Positions 1 through 6,494 are shown, counted from the stretch's first letter. The stretch: DNA of 8,348 bases from Desulfovibrionales bacterium GWA2_65_9 (GCA_001799475.1 MGTN01000034.1:14564-22911); one strand, 5' to 3'. Numbers and translations are program-made. The notes: generated from the sequence alone by a model not told the origin.

Positions 1-598
1 GGCCGAGCCAAGCCAACTGCGGACACTGCCGCCACCGGCCAGACTCGACTATGTCGCCCTCGAAGAGCGCGTCCGCGCCAGGAATCCCCTGCTGTTCGCC
101 GACGAGTCGCGGATCAGGGCCGCCGAAAAAACCCGCGATCTGACCTACAAGAATCGCTATCCCGATGTAACGCTCGGCGTCTCGCCCATCCAGTACCAGA
201 ACGAGGTCAAGGAGTGGGAGTTGATGCTCGAAATGAATATCCCGCTGCAGCAGTCCTCGCGCCGCGCTCAGGAACGAGAATCCGAATCCATGCTGAATGC
301 GGCCAGAGCGCGCAAGGAAGCGACCGCGAACCAGGTGGTCAGTGACCTCGCGGAAGGTCTGGCCGGTATCGAGGCCGCCCGCCAGACCGAAAATCTGCTG
401 AGTAACAGCCTGCTGCCGCAAGCCGAACTGACCTTCCAGGCCGCCTTGGCCGGCTATGAAACTGGCAAGGTCGATTTCGCCACGCTGCTCGATGCCCAGC
501 GGCAAATTCGCCAGGCCAGACAAAATCGGATCAAGGCTCAGGCCGAGGCGCAAATGCGTCTGGCCGAAATCGAACGACTTTTAGGGGAAGACTTATGA
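1..598 (+). CDS. cusC: TolC-family outer-membrane efflux factor, CusC-like, C-terminal part (5' end outside window)
   Basis: This is the C-terminal 198 residues of an outer-membrane efflux protein; the frame is open from base 2 to the TGA at 596-598, and the start lies upstream of the window. Family members are usually about 420-480 residues, so less than half is present. Such proteins form trimeric channels through the outer membrane and periplasm and dock with an adaptor and an RND pump. The fragment covers the second structural repeat: a segment around LEERVRARNPLL, a strand-rich part (YPDVTLGVSPIQYQ), then long Ala/Glu/Arg/Gln-rich helices typical of the alpha-barrel coiled coil. It ends with the family's usual Y-x-x-G-K-x-D/F-x-x-LLDAQ pattern and a terminal LLGEDL. 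Its stop overlaps the cusB start (ATGA), which supports translational coupling and assignment to the same exporter. The copper assignment rests on these neighbours; the fragment itself only shows the TolC family. Confidence 0.9.
   Translation, partial: AEPSQLRTLPPPARLDYVALEERVRARNPLLFADESRIRAAEKTRDLTYKNRYPDVTLGVSPIQYQNEVKEWELMLEMNIPLQQSSRRAQERESESMLNAARARKEATANQVVSDLAEGLAGIEAARQTENLLSNSLLPQAELTFQAALAGYETGKVDFATLLDAQRQIRQARQNRIKAQAEAQMRLAEIERLLGEDL
584..588 (+). promoter_or_regulatory. Ribosome binding site for cusB inside the cusC 3' end
   Basis: GGGGA lies six bases before the ATG at 595, within the last codons of the upstream gene. It supports the start that overlaps the cusC stop rather than a later internal Met. 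Confidence 0.6.
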
Positions 599-2226
599 AA
601 CAGGGCGCAGGATTGACTCTTGGCGTGATCGCGGTCGCCGTTGCAGCCGGCGGCGGCTATTGGCTGGGCGGCAAAGGCGACGCGCCCCACGGTGAAACAG
701 CAGCGCCGGTGGCAGCCACTTCCCCGGAGCCGGCCAAGAAAGAAAAGAAGCTGCTCTTTTACCGCAATCCGATGGGGCTGCCCGACACCTCGCCGACGCC
801 CAAGAAAGACCCGATGGGTATGGACTACATCGCCGTCTATGAAGGCGAAACGGACGACGAACCAACGACCGCCAACCAAATCAAGATCAGTACCGAGAAG
901 GTGCAGAAACTGGGCGTGCGGACCGAAGCTGCACAACTCCGCATTCTCGACAAGGTGGTCCGAGCATCCGGCCGGATCGAGCCGGACGAGCGCCGCATGT
1001 ATGCGATTTCGCCCAAGTTCGAGGGCTATGTCGAGCGCCTGCATGTCAATGTGACCGGCCAGCCCGTTGGCAAAGGCCAGCCGCTGTTCGAGGTGTACAG
1101 TCCGGAGTTGGTCTCCGCCCAGCGTGAATATGCGATTGCCGCCCAGGGCGTCGAATCGCTGAAAGAGGCCGGCGGCCCGGCGCGGGACGGCATGAAGCAA
1201 CTGGCCGATTCCAGCCTGCTGCGACTGAAAAACTGGGATATCTCGGAAGAACAGGTCAAGGCCCTCGCCAAATCCGGCGAGGCGAAGCGGACGATGACGT
1301 TCCGTTCGCCGGTAGCCGGCATCGTCACCGAGAAAAAAGCCGTCCAGGGCATGCGCTTCATGCCCGGCGAGGCGCTCTATCAGGTCGCGGACCTCTCCTC
1401 GGTGTGGGTCGTCGCCGACGTGTTCGAACAGGACATCGGCCTGGTCAAATCTGGCAGCAAGGCCAAGGTGACGATCAACGCCTATCCGGGCAAGACTTTC
1501 GACGGCACGATCAGTTATGTCTATCCGACCTTGAACGCCCAGACCCGTACCGTGCCGGTTCGCGTCGAACTGGCAAATCCGGGGCTGCTGCTCAAGCCGT
1601 CGATGTTCGCCCAGGTCGAACTGCCGGTGGGCGCCAAAGGCCAGGTGGTCACGGTGCCGACCTCCGCCGTCATCGACAGCGGTGCCCGCCAGATCGTACT
1701 GATCCAGCAAGGCGAAGGCCGCTTCGAGCCGCGCGATATCAAACTCGGGGCGCGCAGCGACAATCACGTCGAAGTGCTGGAGGGGGTCAAGGAAGGCGAA
1801 CAGGTGGTGGTCGCCGCCAACTTCCTGATCGATGCCGAGAGCAACCTCAAGGCGGCGGTCGGCGGTTTCGGCCATGCCGCCCACGGAGCAGCCCCCAAAG
1901 AAGGGCAAGCGGCAGCACCCGGACAGCCAGCCGCCAAAGGCGCTAGCCACCAGGCCGAAGGCACGGTGGATGGCATCGACGCGGCAGCCGGCACGATCAG
2001 TCTCAATCACGGCCCGGTCGCCAGCCTCAAATGGCCGGCCATGACCATGGAGTTCAAGGCTGCCAACGCATCGCTGCTGCAAGGGCTGAAACCGGGGGCC
2101 AAAGTCGCCGTCGAGTTCGTTGAGCGACAGCCCGGCGAATGGGTGATCACGGCCGTCAAGCCTCTGCCGGCAACCCAGGGAGCCGGCACGCCGGCCGCCG
2201 CTGCCAACCCGCACGCCGGTCACTGA
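595..2226 (+). CDS. cusB: CusB periplasmic adaptor with fused C-terminal CusF-like copper/silver chaperone domain
   Basis: This is a 543-aa membrane-fusion (adaptor) subunit linking the RND pump to the outer-membrane channel; it also takes part in metal handover. A hydrophobic stretch at residues 7-24 is a signal peptide or membrane anchor. Residues about 53-83 form the Met-type heavy-metal-binding domain seen at the start of CusB proteins; M60, M74 and M76 are spaced like the E. coli CusB metal methionines (M49/M64/M66 of the precursor, from memory). Residues about 120-420 carry the lipoyl/barrel-sandwich, helical hairpin and beta-barrel regions (for example TFRSPVAGIV at 235-244). A His/Ala/Pro-rich linker (about 423-453) leads to a CusF-like OB-fold domain (about 454-523) with H472, W480, M483 and M485, matching the His, Trp and two Met ligands of E. 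coli CusF. E. coli CusB is about 407 aa, so the extra length is the fusion. The protein ends NPHAGH. It is probably translated by coupling to cusC. Confidence 0.95.
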   Translation: MKQGAGLTLGVIAVAVAAGGGYWLGGKGDAPHGETAAPVAATSPEPAKKEKKLLFYRNPMGLPDTSPTPKKDPMGMDYIAVYEGETDDEPTTANQIKISTEKVQKLGVRTEAAQLRILDKVVRASGRIEPDERRMYAISPKFEGYVERLHVNVTGQPVGKGQPLFEVYSPELVSAQREYAIAAQGVESLKEAGGPARDGMKQLADSSLLRLKNWDISEEQVKALAKSGEAKRTMTFRSPVAGIVTEKKAVQGMRFMPGEALYQVADLSSVWVVADVFEQDIGLVKSGSKAKVTINAYPGKTFDGTISYVYPTLNAQTRTVPVRVELANPGLLLKPSMFAQVELPVGAKGQVVTVPTSAVIDSGARQIVLIQQGEGRFEPRDIKLGARSDNHVEVLEGVKEGEQVVVAANFLIDAESNLKAAVGGFGHAAHGAAPKEGQAAAPGQPAAKGASHQAEGTVDGIDAAAGTISLNHGPVASLKWPAMTMEFKAANASLLQGLKPGAKVAVEFVERQPGEWVITAVKPLPATQGAGTPAAAANPHAGH

Positions 2227-2237
2227 CCGAGAGCCAC

Positions 2238-2243
2238 GGAGAG
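2238..2243 (+). promoter_or_regulatory. Ribosome binding site for cusA
   Basis: GGAGAG lies seven bases before the ATG at 2251, in the 24-base gap after the cusB stop. It fixes the start of cusA at 2251. Confidence 0.7.
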
Positions 2244-2250
2244 TCGCCCC

Positions 2251-5200
2251 ATGTTGGCCAACATCATCGAATGGTCGGGCCGGAACCGCTTCCTGGTCCT
2301 GCTCGCCACCCTGTTCATCACCATCGGCGGCATTTATGCCGTGTTGCGCACCCCGATCGACGCCTTGCCCGACCTGTCGGACGTCCAGGTCATCGTCTAT
2401 ACCGAGTATCCCGGCCAGGCACCGCAAGTCGTCGAAGACCAGGTCACCTATCCGCTGACCACGGCCATGCTGTCGGTGCCGAAATCGAAGGTGGTGCGCG
2501 GCTTTTCCTTCTTCGGCGCCTCCTTCGTGTACGTCATTTTTGAAGACGGTACTGACATCTACTGGGCCCGCTCGCGTGTGCTGGAATACCTGAATTTTGC
2601 CTCCAGCCGCATGCCAAAGGGTGTCACCCCCTCGCTCGGACCGGACGCCACCGGCGTCGGCTGGGTCTACCAGTACGCGCTGCTCGCCAAGGATAAGACA
2701 CTGGCCGAACTGCGCACCATCCAGGACTGGTACGTCCGCTATCAGCTGACCAAGGCGCACGGCGTCGCCGAAGTGGCCTCGATCGGCGGCTTCGTTCAGA
2801 CCTACCAGGTCACCGTCGACCCGGTGAAACTGCGTTCCTACGGCATTCCGCTGATGAAGGTAGCGCAGGTGATCCGCGACTCGAACCGCGATGTCGGTGG
2901 CCGTGTCGTCGAGATGGCCGAAACTGAGTACATGGTGCGCGGCAAGGGCTACCTGCGCGGCAAGAGCGACCTCGAAACGCTGGTCGTCAAAAGCGACAAG
3001 GGCACGCCAGTGCTGATCCGCGACATTGCTCGCGTCGAACTGACGCCGGACGAAAGGCGTGGCCTGACCGAGCTGAACGGTGAAGGCGAAGTCGTATCGG
3101 GCATTGCCATGGCGCGCTACGGTGCGAACGCGCTGGAAGTCATCCACAACCTGAAAGCCAAAATCGACGAAATCGGTGGCGGCTTGCCCGAGGGCGTCAC
3201 GGTGCAGACGGTGTACGACCGTTCCGAACTAATTCACCGCGCCATCGACACGCTGAAGCGGACGCTGCTGGAAGAAGCGCTGATCGTCGCCCTGGTCTGC
3301 ATCGTTTTCCTGATGCATGTGCGCAGCGCGCTGGTCGCCATCCTGATGCTGCCGGTCGGCGTGCTGATCGCCTTCATCGCCATGCGCTCGCTGGGCATGA
3401 ACTCCAATCTGATGAGCCTGGGCGGTATCGCCATCGCCATCGGCGCGATGATCGACGCCGCCATCGTGATGATAGAGAACGCCCACAAACACCTGGAGCG
3501 TCTGCCCGAGGAGCACAGCAAAGCCGAGCGTGCCGACGCCATGCTCGCCGCCTGCAAGGAAGTCGGCCCGGCGCTGTTCTTCTCGCTGCTCATCATCACT
3601 GTTTCCTTCCTCCCGGTGTTCGCCCTGGAAGGCCAGGAGGGGCGGCTGTTCTCGCCGCTGGCCTTCACCAAGACCTTCTCGATGGCCGGCGCGGCGCTGC
3701 TTTCGGTGACGCTAGTGCCGGTCCTGATGATGCTATTCATCCGCGGCAAGGTCATGCCGGAAGCGAAGAATCCGGTGAATCGCTTCCTGATCTGGGTCTA
3801 TCGGCCGATCATCGCCGGCGTCATGCGCTGGAAGAAAATGACCATCGTTGCTGCCGTCGTTGCCTTGGTGGCCTCGATCTACCCAGCCTCTCAACTCGGC
3901 TCGGAGTTCATGCCTACGCTCAACGAGGGTACGCTGCTCTACATGCCGGCATCGCTGCCCGGCATGTCGATCACCAAAGCCGCCGAGTTGATGCAGACGC
4001 AGAACAAGATCATCAAGAGTTTCCCCGAGGTCGCTTCGGTCTATGGCAAGGCCGGGCGCGCCAATACGGCGACCGATCCGGCGCCGACCGAGATGTTCGA
4101 GACGGTGATCAACCTGAAGCCGGAATCCGAATGGCGCCCGGGCCTGACCACCGACAAGTTGATTGCCGAACTCGACAAGGCCCTGCAATTCCCCGGCGTC
4201 GCCAACGCCTGGACGATGCCGATCAAGGCCCGCATCGACATGCTGTCCACCGGCATTCGCACGCCGATCGGCATCAAGGTCTTCGGCAAGGATCTCGGTG
4301 AGATGGAAAAAGTGGCCAAGGAAATCGAGGCCGTGGTCAAAGCCGTGCCCGGCACGACCAGTGCCTTCGCCGAGCGCATCACGGGCGGCTTCTATCTCAA
4401 TATCGAACCGGACCGCGAGCAACTGGCGCGCTACGGCCTGGCCATCGGCGACCTGCAGGATGTGATCGGCACGGCGCTGGGCGGTGAGATGGTGACGACC
4501 ACGGTCGAGGGGCGGGAACGTTTCGGTGTCACCGTGCGCTACCCGCGCGAATTGCGCTCCGATCCGCAGCGGATCGCCCGCGAAGTGCTGATCCCGACCA
4601 TGGACGGGGCGATGATTCCGCTCGGGCAACTGGCCAAGGTCGTTGTCGCCAAGGGCGCACCCAGCATCCGTACCGAAAACGCCCTGCTCTCCGCCTATAT
4701 TTATGTCGACATCCGCGACCGTGACATTGGCAGCTACGTGGCCGATGCCAAGAAGGCGGTCGCCGAACAGGTCAAGTTCCCGCCGGGCTATTACGTGACC
4801 TGGAGCGGCCAGTTCGAATACATGGAACGGGCCATCGAGAAAATGAAGATCGTCATCCCGGTAACGCTGCTGTCGATTTTCCTGCTGCTCTATCTCAACT
4901 TCAAGCGCATTACCGAGACGCTGATCGTCATGCTCTCGGTGCCTTTCGCGCTGGTTGGCGGCATCTGGTTGATGTGGTGGCTCGGCTACAACCTGTCGGT
5001 CGCCGTCGCCGTCGGCTTCATTGCGCTGGCCGGCGTCGCGGCCGAGACCGGCGTCATCATGCTGATCTATCTCGATCACGCTTGGGAGGAATTGAAGACC
5101 AAGCGGCGCGCCGAGGGTCAGGTTCCTGGCCTGACCGATCTTTACGAGGCGATCATGAAAGGCGCCGTCGAGCGCGTCCGCCCGAAAATGATGACCGTGG

Positions 5201-5385
5201 TAGCGATCATGGCCGGCCTGCTGCCCATCATGTGGGGCACCGGCACCGGTTCGGAAGTGATGAGCCGCATCGCGGCACCGATGGTCGGCGGCATGATTTC
5301 CTCGACGGTGCTGACCCTCGCGGTGATTCCAGCAATCTACGCGCTGGTCAAGCAATGGCGCCTGAATCGGGGTATCGAGGAATGA
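2251..5385 (+). CDS. cusA: CusA, heavy-metal RND efflux pump for Cu(I)/Ag(I)
   Basis: This is a 1044-aa inner-membrane proton-driven pump of the HME-RND family; E. coli CusA is about 1047 aa, so it is full length. TM1 is at about 13-31, TM2-6 at about 338-494, TM7 at about 529-547 and TM8-12 at about 868-1033, with two large periplasmic loops between. The Cu/Ag site is intact: M565 (in LLYMPAS), M615 (in TEMFET) and M664 (in RIDMLSTGI) correspond to E. coli M573, M623 and M672. Methionines matching the proposed transmembrane relay pairs are also present (M388/M1004, M400/M478, M407/M493). The proton-relay residues D402 (GAMIDAAIVMIEN), E932 (GVAAETGV) and K979 (RVRPKMM) match E. coli D405, E939 and K984. 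These features favour monovalent Cu/Ag transport over CzcA-like Zn/Co/Cd transport. E. coli numbering is from memory and was checked only by motif spacing. The gene follows cusB by 24 bases. Confidence 0.97.
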   Translation: MLANIIEWSGRNRFLVLLATLFITIGGIYAVLRTPIDALPDLSDVQVIVYTEYPGQAPQVVEDQVTYPLTTAMLSVPKSKVVRGFSFFGASFVYVIFEDGTDIYWARSRVLEYLNFASSRMPKGVTPSLGPDATGVGWVYQYALLAKDKTLAELRTIQDWYVRYQLTKAHGVAEVASIGGFVQTYQVTVDPVKLRSYGIPLMKVAQVIRDSNRDVGGRVVEMAETEYMVRGKGYLRGKSDLETLVVKSDKGTPVLIRDIARVELTPDERRGLTELNGEGEVVSGIAMARYGANALEVIHNLKAKIDEIGGGLPEGVTVQTVYDRSELIHRAIDTLKRTLLEEALIVALVCIVFLMHVRSALVAILMLPVGVLIAFIAMRSLGMNSNLMSLGGIAIAIGAMIDAAIVMIENAHKHLERLPEEHSKAERADAMLAACKEVGPALFFSLLIITVSFLPVFALEGQEGRLFSPLAFTKTFSMAGAALLSVTLVPVLMMLFIRGKVMPEAKNPVNRFLIWVYRPIIAGVMRWKKMTIVAAVVALVASIYPASQLGSEFMPTLNEGTLLYMPASLPGMSITKAAELMQTQNKIIKSFPEVASVYGKAGRANTATDPAPTEMFETVINLKPESEWRPGLTTDKLIAELDKALQFPGVANAWTMPIKARIDMLSTGIRTPIGIKVFGKDLGEMEKVAKEIEAVVKAVPGTTSAFAERITGGFYLNIEPDREQLARYGLAIGDLQDVIGTALGGEMVTTTVEGRERFGVTVRYPRELRSDPQRIAREVLIPTMDGAMIPLGQLAKVVVAKGAPSIRTENALLSAYIYVDIRDRDIGSYVADAKKAVAEQVKFPPGYYVTWSGQFEYMERAIEKMKIVIPVTLLSIFLLLYLNFKRITETLIVMLSVPFALVGGIWLMWWLGYNLSVAVAVGFIALAGVAAETGVIMLIYLDHAWEELKTKRRAEGQVPGLTDLYEAIMKGAVERVRPKMMTVVAIMAGLLPIMWGTGTGSEVMSRIAAPMVGGMISSTVLTLAVIPAIYALVKQWRLNRGIEE

Positions 5386-5400
5386 ATATTTTCAACGCAA

Positions 5401-5404
5401 GGAG
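5401..5404 (+). promoter_or_regulatory. Ribosome binding site for the small lipoprotein gene
   Basis: The AAGGAGAA run has its GGAG core six bases before the ATG at 5411. This is the strongest argument that the very short ORF downstream is translated. The in-frame GTG at 5408 is too close to the site to be the preferred start. Confidence 0.65.
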
Positions 5405-5410
5405 AACGTG

Positions 5411-5530
5411 ATGTCGAAGAAGCTCTTGGTGGTTGCTGTGACGGTCGTCGGACTGTTGCTGGGCGGGTGTGCCAGTAGTGGATATGCGGGCGGCTCCGGA
5501 AACGACTCGCACGCTGGTCATTCCCACTAA
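5411..5530 (+). CDS. Small (39-aa) lipoprotein with His-rich C-terminus, copper-island associated
   Basis: This short gene, easily missed by gene finders, encodes 39 residues. The N-terminus is a lipoprotein signal peptide: basic MSKK, a hydrophobic core (LLVVAVTVVGLLL) and a lipobox LLGGC with Cys20 as the predicted lipidated residue. The mature peptide is only about 20 residues: a Ser/Gly-rich spacer ending in SHAGHSH. Residue +2 after the Cys is Ala, with Ser at +3, so retention in the inner membrane by an Asp+2 signal is not predicted and outer-membrane sorting is plausible. The three closely spaced His residues could bind Cu or Ag, but this is inferred from composition alone. A good ribosome binding site and a start 25 bases after the cusA stop place it as the last gene of the cus operon, before a hairpin at 5542. 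I know of no defined function for this family. Confidence 0.75.
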   Translation: MSKKLLVVAVTVVGLLLGGCASSGYAGGSGNDSHAGHSH

Positions 5531-5541
5531 TCGGTTCCTGT

Positions 5542-5576
5542 AGGGAAGCGGTTCACTGCTGGTGATCCGCTTCCCT
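5542..5576 (+). terminator. Strong hairpin after the cus operon; terminator-like but T-poor
   Basis: GGGAAGCGGTTCAC (5543-5556) pairs with GTGATCCGCTTCCC (5562-5575) across a five-base loop, with one T-T mismatch, and one further A-T pair closes the base. The stem starts 12 bases after the lipoprotein stop. Only TTGTC follows instead of a T-run, so termination may be partial, or the stem may protect the 3' end of the cus mRNA or reduce expression of the genes downstream. Confidence 0.55.
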
Positions 5577-5664
5577 TGTCAGCGGCAATGGGCTGCCAAG
5601 CAAGGCACGACAACCCGCCCGCTCATTTGCTGTTCTACCGCTTCATCCGGTGTCTATCAAGTAC

Positions 5665-5670
5665 AAGGAG
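5665..5670 (+). promoter_or_regulatory. Ribosome binding site that sets the start of the DUF2933 gene
   Basis: AAGGAG lies seven bases before the ATG at 5678. It decides against the longer in-frame reading from a TTG at 5576, which would sit on the arm of the hairpin and add a non-conserved N-terminus. Confidence 0.75.
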
Positions 5671-5677
5671 TCCGCTC

Positions 5678-5914
5678 ATGAAAGCAGAATCTGCACATCA
5701 TCACGCCGAGCCGTGGTATCGGTCTCGTGGCGCGGTCGTCGTTGCCATGATCGCGGTCATCCTAGGGTTCTTCATCATTCGCGAGCATTGGGAGCACGTA
5801 GCCGGACGGTGGATTTATTTGCTCCTTCTGCTTTGTCCGTTGATGCACTTCTTCGGTCACGGTGGACATGGCGGTCACGGCAAGGCAGAAGGAAGCAATG
5901 AACAGAATTCGTAG
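5678..5914 (+). CDS. DUF2933-type small membrane protein with Gly/His-rich tail
   Basis: This gene encodes 78 residues. It begins with a short hydrophilic segment holding three consecutive His (MKAESAHHHAEPW), then a transmembrane helix at about residues 19-35. After a short linker with the HWEHV motif comes a second hydrophobic segment, WIYLLLLLCPLMHFF (about 45-59). The protein ends with a GHGGHGGHGK tail. The pattern HW-x-H followed by YLLLLLCPLMH and a Gly/His-rich end is what I recall for the DUF2933 family, whose members are often found near copper genes. Met, His and Cys in and after the second segment could bind metal; this is inference. The gene follows the cus hairpin by about 100 bases and overlaps the cytochrome gene downstream by 17 bases, so the two are probably made together. 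The biochemical role is unknown. Confidence 0.85.
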   Translation: MKAESAHHHAEPWYRSRGAVVVAMIAVILGFFIIREHWEHVAGRWIYLLLLLCPLMHFFGHGGHGGHGKAEGSNEQNS

Positions 5915-6284
5915 GCGACAGTTCGCCGCGGGGCTGATGGCATTGATCAGCCTGTCGGTGCAAGCCCAAGGCTGGCAGGTGCCCAAACCCAGCCCCGGCC
6001 TGATGCCCAATCCGGTAGCCGGCAAGACGCTATTCGCGAAACATTGCGCGGCCTGTCACGGTACGAACTTGAAAGGTTCGGATAAGGGGCCGCCACTCCT
6101 GAACCGCATCTATGAGCCCTCGCACCATGCCGATGCCGCTTTCCAACTCGCCGTGAAGAACGGCGTGCGCGCCCATCACTGGAAATTCGGCGACATGGCG
6201 CCGGTGCCGCAGGTAACACCCGACGACGTGGCACACATCACGGCCTATGTGCGCAGCGAGCAGCGCAAGGTCGGTATCGACTAA
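5898..6284 (+). CDS. Secreted monohaem class I cytochrome c, copper-island associated
   Basis: This 128-aa protein has an N-terminal signal peptide: basic RIRRR, a hydrophobic core (FAAGLMALISLSV), and probable cleavage after QAQ or nearby, around residue 24. The haem-binding motif is CAACH (Cys50, Cys53, His54), and the likely second axial ligand is Met100 in FGDMAPVP. The C-terminal helix DDVAHITAYVRSEQR is typical of class I cytochromes c. The segment between haem motif and Met ligand holds paired histidines (SHHAD at 75-79, RAHHW at 91-95), unusual for a simple electron carrier and possibly a metal site. The start at 5898 is chosen because AAGGA precedes it (5889-5893) and a basic-hydrophobic signal follows directly; the in-frame ATG at 5862 would add a hydrophilic stretch before the signal. 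The gene overlaps the DUF2933 gene and is followed by a terminator. The electron donor and acceptor cannot be told from sequence. Confidence 0.88.
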   Translation: MNRIRRRQFAAGLMALISLSVQAQGWQVPKPSPGLMPNPVAGKTLFAKHCAACHGTNLKGSDKGPPLLNRIYEPSHHADAAFQLAVKNGVRAHHWKFGDMAPVPQVTPDDVAHITAYVRSEQRKVGID

Positions 6285-6383
6285 ATAGAAAGTAGTCATG
6301 AGGAAAAATCTGGCTGGAGCCTGTGCAACTTTAGCTGGATACCTTTTGCGGTCGGCTTTCTCTCCTGCGCGACCGTTGCTAAC

Positions 6384-6414
6384 GGCCTTGCTGCTGAGCA
6401 AGGCCTATTTTTTT
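6384..6414 (+). terminator. Rho-independent terminator after the cytochrome c gene
   Basis: A perfect nine-base stem, GGCCTTGCT (6384-6392) with AGCAAGGCC (6397-6405), has a four-base GCTG loop and is followed by TA and then seven T (6408-6414). There is no matching A-run on the left, so it acts on the + strand. It separates the cytochrome transcript from the ATPase gene. Confidence 0.92.
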
Positions 6415-6452
6415 CGATATTGGCCCATGGGGCGGCTGGATTAACTTTGAGC

Positions 6453-6476
6453 AAATCGCGTAATTGTGATTTTTTT
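6453..6476 (+). promoter_or_regulatory. Imperfect dyad and T-run in the leader of the P-type ATPase gene
   Basis: AAATCGCG (6453-6460) and TGTGATTT (6465-6472) form an eight-base stem in RNA with two G-U pairs and a TAAT loop, followed by further T. It lies in the AT-rich stretch between the terminator and the ATPase ribosome binding site, where a promoter is expected. It could be an operator half-site pair or a weak attenuator. I see no convincing -35/-10 pair and no CueR-type (CCTTCC..GGAAGG) or CusR-type dyad here. Confidence 0.25.
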
Positions 6477-6483
6477 GATTAAA

Positions 6484-6489
6484 GGGGAG
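6484..6489 (+). promoter_or_regulatory. Ribosome binding site for the P-type ATPase gene
   Basis: GGGGAG lies five bases before the ATG at 6495 and fixes this start. Confidence 0.7.
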
Positions 6490-6494
6490 TTGCC

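Noticed and set aside
538..3147. Antisense open frame of 869 codons across cusB and the start of cusA
   Set aside because: It lies opposite two strongly supported genes. Its translation is rich in Asp, His, Arg and Gly with no recognisable domain, as expected for the complement of GC-rich codons, and no ribosome binding site or conserved motif supports it.
3733..5355. Antisense open frame of 540 codons across the second half of cusA
   Set aside because: It has the same shadow composition (His/Asp/Arg-rich, no domains) opposite a full-length, motif-complete CusA.
5576..5677. Longer N-terminus for the DUF2933 protein, from a TTG at 5576
   Set aside because: The start touches the hairpin arm and lacks a ribosome binding site, while the ATG at 5678 has a near-ideal AAGGAG and a family-sized product.
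5862..5897. Twelve-residue extension of the cytochrome c start
   Set aside because: It would place a hydrophilic stretch before a normal basic-hydrophobic signal peptide; the ATG at 5898 has its own AAGGA site.
6349..6375. Inverted repeat CGGTCG / CGACCG before the terminator
   Set aside because: Only six bases pair across a 15-base loop, with no T-run. This is expected by chance in GC-rich DNA.
6298..6444. Possible 48-aa ORF starting MRKNLAG after the cytochrome gene
   Set aside because: It has a hydrophobic stretch and an ATG, but no clear ribosome binding site, and it runs straight through the strong terminator at 6384-6414, so it is unlikely to be translated.
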